From Citrus sinensis (lineage: Eukaryota; Streptophyta; Magnoliopsida; Sapindales; Rutaceae), in assembly GCF_022201045.2 (NCBI RefSeq), contig NC_068560.1, forward strand, positions 29,033,501-29,097,500: a stretch of DNA of 64,000 nucleotides. The letters are read 5' to 3'. This document shows positions 58,572 through 64,000 of the stretch, one piece after another (within the stretch, counting starts at the first letter, position 1; each line of letters starts with the position of its first letter). Below the pieces are notes generated by a model. The model worked only from the letters and a program-made list of their open reading frames with translations, made no database searches and was not told the origin of the DNA. The translations under genes and the position numbers were made by a program.

Positions 58572-60742
58572 TCACGTTTTAAGGTTCGTTACCTTTAACA
58601 ACCAATTTGAGGGTCTCTAAACTAAAAAAAAAAAAAAAAGGTGGTAGTGTAATGTAACTCCTTGTGTTTTTATGGTATAGTTATTGTTGCACCTATTTTA
58701 GAAGGAGCATGTAACTTTACATATCACCATTTGCTAGCATTGAGACTATGTTTATGTAAATCATCCAATTTCAAGTCTAATGGAATCCTTCATGTTCCAT
58801 TTCGGTTAATAATGTCATTGCACATGAAGAATAATGGTCACTAGTGATTGTCTATATTTTTTAATACAAAATATCTTTTTGTAATTAATTAAAAAATAAG
58901 AATAAAATTTTTTATTATTATGTTTCTATGTGGAAAATAATTTTAATTACCTTTTAATTAAAATGGGTGAGAAAAATGATGTCATTGATGGTGCAAAATG
59001 GATGAGAAAAATGATGTTATGTAGGTGTAGGACTAATGCGTAAAACTTTAAAAAATTTTAACATTTTTATTTTTACAACAAATAGCAGGACATTATTATA
59101 ATTAACCTTAATAAAGACAAAAGAGAGGGGTACCAAACGTATGTTGCAACATAGCTTTGCCCAAATATCATTAAATTCTTGGAGTAAAGAAGAGAAGTGA
59201 GAGTAGCAAAGGGCTATTTTCCAACGACCAGCTGATGAAATAAAGACATAAAATTTGATGCAACAAAAATTAATTAAGTTATGATCTAGGCAACTTTGAA
59301 AACGTTATTCTGTACTTAATTGGATTAATTTGTACATAGAATTTTGGAAACAAGCTTAATGACTTGAAGTGTTAGAGAATCTTGAAGTTAATTTAAGTTG
59401 GATAAAATCTCTAATCGTAAGCTTAATCAAGTAAATATTCAACCAGCAAAAAAAAAAAAAAAGTAAATATTCCTGTCTCTCAAAAACATGAGTACTCAGT
59501 CAAAAATGAGTACTTGGGATTTGGGACTATTAATAGCGCTATGTTTCAATGCTGAAACTGGAAACAAATGGGTCAAAATGTGTGCTGCTGTGAATAAACC
59601 AAAAAGCAATGCGGGCTTTGTCAAAATTTTGTGAACCAACTTTTGTCAAAACAGCATAACTCTTGTTTAATAATGTTTGACCGACTAAAATTAGTGGTTT
59701 ATAATCAGAAAAAATATTTACCCAGGAGAACGTTTGTGATCATGATTGAGATTTGAGATAAATGGATTAGCCTAAAATGGATCAATCATGAATATACGTT
59801 TGGTGAGAGTGCTTGCATGGGATAAAAAGTCCAAAAAGAGAGAGAGAGAGAGAAAGGCTCTTATGGACAATTTTTGTCATTTTGTCACCAGGATATCGAT
59901 CGTTGTATGGACGGCTGGCTCCGAATGCCAAACCAATCAGTTTTTTTTTTTTCCATCAAGTTCTTGTTTTTATTTTTTTTTTGGAATTAGTTTTTCTCCC
60001 ATCATTACATTTACATACTGCAACAGTGTGTTGCTGCGGCAAAAAGTAAAAAAGAATAATATTGCCGTACACGTGAATTAACGAGGTCGAGCTGAGAGAG
60101 CAAGAGATAGAGTGCGACTGTGAGTTTTTTTTGCTAATGTTGGAAATTAAAGAGACTAAAAGCGTCCAAAATGTTTAAAATTGATTTGCTTGCTAGGGAA
60201 GTAAACAAAGACTGGGGGCTTTTGTACGTAGAGAACGACATTAACACTTGATACGTATCATGAAAAAAATTATTATTATTTTTCCATCATTCGTAGCATG
60301 CTGCAATTGTGTTGTTGCAGCGAAAAGTAGAAAGAATAAGAGCAGTGCTAGCAAGCGACTGTTGCACTCGCTGCCTTTGTAACCGTTTGCTGCAACAGCA
60401 CACAATAGCAGTATTCTCATTTACCAAAATCGTTGGTTATTTTAAAATCAAGTCTCTTCCCATGCTTTCGCAAAGCATTACTCTCACTCCGATGCAAAAA
60501 CCACTCAGTGGATTGGACCGAAAAGGTTAAATTAACCGAAAATATAATTGGAGATCATGGGGTTAAACTTCAGCACCGAAAAGGTTAAAAATTATGTGGA
60601 TTGGACCATTCCAATCCAAATGAATTTTATGTTTGTAAAATTAAATCTCCTTAATTAAATAACAAAAATAAGTCATTTTGGGCAAAACTACCTTTCCTCC
60701 ATTGTACCAAACACCCAATTTTAGCATCTTACCTAGCAGTCT

Positions 60743-60966
60743 CTATTATTGAAGGTAAATAATAAAAACTATGAGTTTCAAAAAATTTACACAGTAAGTC
60801 CCAATTAAAATATAATAATTTTAAAATTCTAAAAAAATTTATTTAGCCTTTTCCTTAAAAGTCGCTATTATTTTCTTTAAATAATAAAAACTACAAGTTT
60901 TAATCATTTTATATAATAAGCCCCAACTAAAATGTAATAATTTTAAAATTCTAAAAAAGTTATTCT
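60743..60966 (+). repeat. two-unit tandem repeat (~100-bp units)
   Basis: AATAATAAAAACTA-GAGTTT ... AATATAATAATTTTAAAATTCTAAAAAA is repeated once about 125 bp downstream with several differences. AT-rich and non-coding. Confidence 0.7.
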
Positions 60967-61007
60967 TTCTCTATCTCCTCCTCAATTAGTTTGTCTTACT
61001 TTAGATC

Positions 61008-61174
61008 TTAATTTATCCACTATCAAACATATAATTCTTCTAAACTATTAAAAAATAGAGTCTTCTAACCACATAAATTAGATTAATTTCTTAAACATAA
61101 AACCTTAGAAAAATAATACTTGCATTCTCTTAAAAGAAATTTATTGTATTTATGTTTTCTTCTTTACCATGGTA
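61008..61174 (+). repeat. dispersed direct repeat, copy 2
   Basis: 167 bp, the second copy of the 55563-55731 repeat. It diverges from the first copy immediately after CCATGGTA. Confidence 0.85.
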
Positions 61175-62293
61175 ATAAGAAAAAAGTTGGATTAAACAAT
61201 TAAGACAAAAAAATGGGGTATGATATCACAGTACAAATTAATCTACTCAAACTATACTATGACCGAATGAACCCCGGTATAAGAAATTAGCTAGAGTGTC
61301 AATTAATTAACTCAAACAACACCACGGTAGCCAAATGAATCAATCACCAGCCACGACTAATCCCGGGCAATTAAAAAAATTATTCACAAGTTGTAATACT
61401 CTTTGAAACAAAGAAGGCAAATGCTGATAGAGTCGGATGCAGTTTTAGATAAATATTGGACTAAGAAATAGTATTATTATATATTTTATGTGCCAATAGT
61501 GGCATAAATATAAATCGTTAGATTCAATCAATGGTTCACAAAATTATCCCTTGGAATTCGTTGACAATATTCCTTTACAAAATTAGCTAGTTAGAATGGA
61601 CTTCATTCATAATTCAAGATTACATGCTATTATACTTGCAAATGAATTAATTTAATATTTCCCAACAACAGCCTAAACAATCGGTGGCCACGTGGTGCTT
61701 GTGAAGCATGATAATCTCTTCCACTAAGGGTAATCAGAGCTCAAGAAACATTTGAATGACATTGGAGATCATATTTTTGGCCCCTAAAAATTAAAAAAAA
61801 TATTAGTATTAGCTAGAAGAAACATTGAAAGCATTGATGGATTAATGGTGCAATGCCCGTACACACACACACAAATTTATGCGGCTTGCAGGGAATCATT
61901 GTCTAGAATGGTACTCGTAGAGTGGGTCCCAAATGTTGCCGCAGTTCTTTTCAGTGTTCTTATCATTTCTCTCGTTAGACTGAAAAGAATTAAAGGAGGT
62001 CGGTAACCCCTTTTTCTTAGGACTGCTGTATCTTCAAACGCTGTGGTACGTTTTATCGACTTCGCTATTTCCATTTCCGCTTTGTAGTTGAAGGCTGATA
62101 TTTTCCAAACTTATACCATATATTTGTTGTGGATACTTAGTGTTAATTAATTGCAACCTCCGTATTGCTAGCGTATTTTATATTGCGTTCCTTCAAGCTT
62201 TTTTCCTTTCATATTTATTTATGCATCATATGAACCCGGTTATGCAAACTTGGTGCATGTTTCTATTTCTCAGGGTGGCCTAGGCGTTTTTCG

Positions 62294-64000
62294 ATGAACT
62301 CCCCAGAGATGGTGTCTACCAGTCCGAAGACACAGTGTCGTCGGGTTGACAATGGGTCCGAAGATCGGATAAGTTGTTTGCCCGATTCTATTCTCTGCCA
62401 AATTCTTTCTGTTCTACCCACAAAAGACGCCGTGGCCACATCCATTCTATCGCCAAGATGGAAGCATGCTTGGACATCCGTTCGTAATCTGTGCTTTGAC
62501 GATGAGTTAAGCGTCATGGGTGATGAAGTTTCAGGCATCACAGTGGCTGCCTTCGAGAAGTTCGTCCACTCAGTGCTCGCTCGGACTCACCCTTCATCGG
62601 TTGAGAAGTTTTCGCTCCGATGTTCATATTTACGTTCACTCGGTATGTTTGATTACTGGGTGTCTTCGGCAATCAGTCGTAACGTTCGGGAGATCGAAAT
62701 TGATCTGCGGGACCACGAACGCATTCCCTTACCCGCCAGTATTTACCGCTCCATAACACTTGAAGTTCTTCGACTTCGCTCCTACTTTGCCCTAACGCTT
62801 CCTCCCGACGGTGTATGCTTTCCCAGATTGAAGACTTTTCACCTGATGCTGCAGCAGCCTACCAACCACTTGCCTCATAACTTGTTTTCCAGATGCCCTT
62901 GCCTTCAACATCTGTCCCTGACGGTATATTTCACTGCGGCCAATCCTGCCTCCAACTTGATTATTTCTTCCGCAACTCTGAAGACGTTTGTGTTGGAGGT
63001 TATGTATTGTAGTCATTCATCGGCCCCTAATCAGCACACTGTCACTATTGTTGCTCCCAACCTGGAATTTTTAGATATCACCGACGATCTTGCGGTGTCC
63101 TATGCGGTGCATCAACTTCCCTCCCTTCACAAAGCAGTTTACTATGTTATGTTCTCTGAATGGCCACCCATTGACCGGAGACCTCCTGTACAGCTGCTGG
63201 CGGGTATGACAAAAACCAAGTGTCTAACTCTGTCCGCTGGGGTGCTTCATGTAAGTATTAATGTATTATCATCCCCACTGTTATATTTGCTTCTTGCTTC
63301 CATTCATTATGGTATTTCCTTCCATACTGACGTCATGTCTCAATGTGTTGGTGCGCATAGTCCTGCCCAACGTTGTTGCGCATTTTTGTATTCCTCGCTT
63401 CCAAAGTGTTGTGATTATTACATTCATGCACCGTTGCATCTGCACTAATTTCACTTGACTTTTTGCTCTTCTGGTTGGTTTTTTGTTTTCCCGATTTTCC
63501 CCAGGCACTTAATCGTCGCGGCGATAATATCTTCCCTCAATTTTCTGCGCTTACCTATTTGCATGTTACGGTTGGTCAGTTTGGATGCACCATGCTACCT
63601 ACCATCCTCGGGTGCTCGCCAAACCTCCACACCTTTGTCTTGCACCTGGTGAGGATTACATCAACGTTCAATGTAATTGGTTGTCCTTTCTGCTGCTTTA
63701 CATTCAGTAATCTTTTTTCCCCTCTGAGCAGTCAGATTGGTACGTTTTGAACGACGAACAAACCCGATGGACAGATACAGCTACCGTTCCCAGTTGCTTG
63801 AGCGACCATGTTAACATAATCGAAATTAACGGACTTGGCAAAGAAAACTCTCACATGCGTCTGGCGGAGTACCTGCTGAATCATTCCAGAGTATTGCTTA
63901 CGATGACCGTTCGATGCAAGCCATCCGTTGACGGGAAAACTTTGGAAAATCTCCACCACAGACTTATGGGGTTACACAGAGGGTGTGCTTCTGCTTTTAT
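62294..64000 (+). CDS. F-box/LRR protein with FBD domain (3' end beyond window)
   Basis: Three exons visible: 62294-63250, 63505-63648 and 63732 to the window end, GT-AG and all phase 0 (456 complete codons seen). The F-box is at about residues 22-60 (DRISCLPDSILCQILSVLPTKDAVATSILSPRWKHAW, split here by motif: LPDSILCQILSVLPT, then SILSPRW). LRR-type segments follow (LRLRSYFALTLPPDGVCFPRLKTF, then RCPCLQHLSL, then APNLEFLDI). Exon 3 gives an FBD-like end (TVPSCLSDHVNIIEI, then AEYLLNHSRVLLTMTV), where the FBD phrase 'VPxCLxxHLxxVEI' is recognisable. Family members are SCF substrate adaptors, usually of unknown target. The start is the first Met in frame before the F-box. The protein should end soon after the window edge. 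Confidence 0.93.

Larger units (their letters stand above)
58572..62293. other. intergenic region with small repeats
   Basis: No gene recognised. Includes the tandem repeat at 60743-60966, the second dispersed repeat copy at 61008, and two related phrases (GCAACAGTGTGTTGCTGCGG near 60018 and GCAATTGTGTTGTTGCAGCG near 60303). The last kilobase should include the promoter of the F-box/FBD gene. Confidence 0.45.

Noticed and set aside
1-64000. Tandem-spaced repeats suggestive of CRISPR, operons or prophage
   Set aside because: Introns, plant gene families and plant transposons throughout; no prokaryotic features.

Overview
The window is nuclear DNA from a flowering plant, most likely a woody eudicot. 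A Citrus-like genome is my guess from the overall feel and is not proven. The evidence for a plant is AT-rich intergenic DNA, GT-AG introns, a MIR164 hairpin, plant-only gene families (DRM1/ARP dormancy protein, clade IV SWEET, UGT72-type glucosyltransferase, CXE15-type carboxylesterase, DUF538, FBA and FBD F-box proteins), and plant transposons (Tat-type Ty3/gypsy, hAT, Mutator-like MITEs).

Layout. 0-1.2 kb: a MIR164 microRNA gene with the canonical mature sequence (+). 4.8-6.5 kb: DRM1/ARP-like gene, three exons (-). 7.1-8.3 kb: LINE-type RNase H fossil (-) and a foldback MITE. 9.2-11.8 kb: folate-receptor-like membrane protein (+). It converges on a PP1 catalytic subunit (TOPP type, -) at 12.5-14.7 kb. 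18.5 kb: an inverted duplication. 19.2-19.7 kb: DUF538 secreted protein (-). It shares a roughly 600 bp divergent promoter with a BiP/HSP70-like gene (+, 20.3-23.0 kb) that is frame-broken and lacks its C-terminus. 24-24.7 kb: pararetrovirus-like fossil between TA microsatellites. 25.0-26.5 kb: SWEET16/17-type sugar transporter (-). 29.6-31.5 kb: CXE15-like carboxylesterase (-). 34.4-35.8 kb: UGT72-like glucosyltransferase (-). 37.1-38.3 kb: FBA-type F-box gene (-), with 3'-end fragments on both sides.

38.5-62 kb is transposon-rich. It holds a Mutator-like foldback element with a perfect 9 bp target duplication and a 1.25 kb TIR element with a perfect 8 bp duplication. At 42.6-51.6 kb lies a pair of oppositely oriented, broken Tat-type LTR retroelements dense in a GGTACC palindrome. 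Beyond them are a 774 bp hAT element with a perfect 8 bp duplication and a miniature LTR element. An F-box/FBD gene (+) starts at 62.3 kb and runs off the window.

The genes do not form one pathway, as expected for a plant chromosome. The best single finding is the unlabelled MIR164 gene. The oddest sequence signals are the GGTACC palindrome enrichment in the Tat elements, the frame-broken BiP copy that keeps an ERSE-like promoter element, and several small inverted duplications of unknown origin. Exon limits come from splice consensus and frame continuity read by eye. No database search was run.
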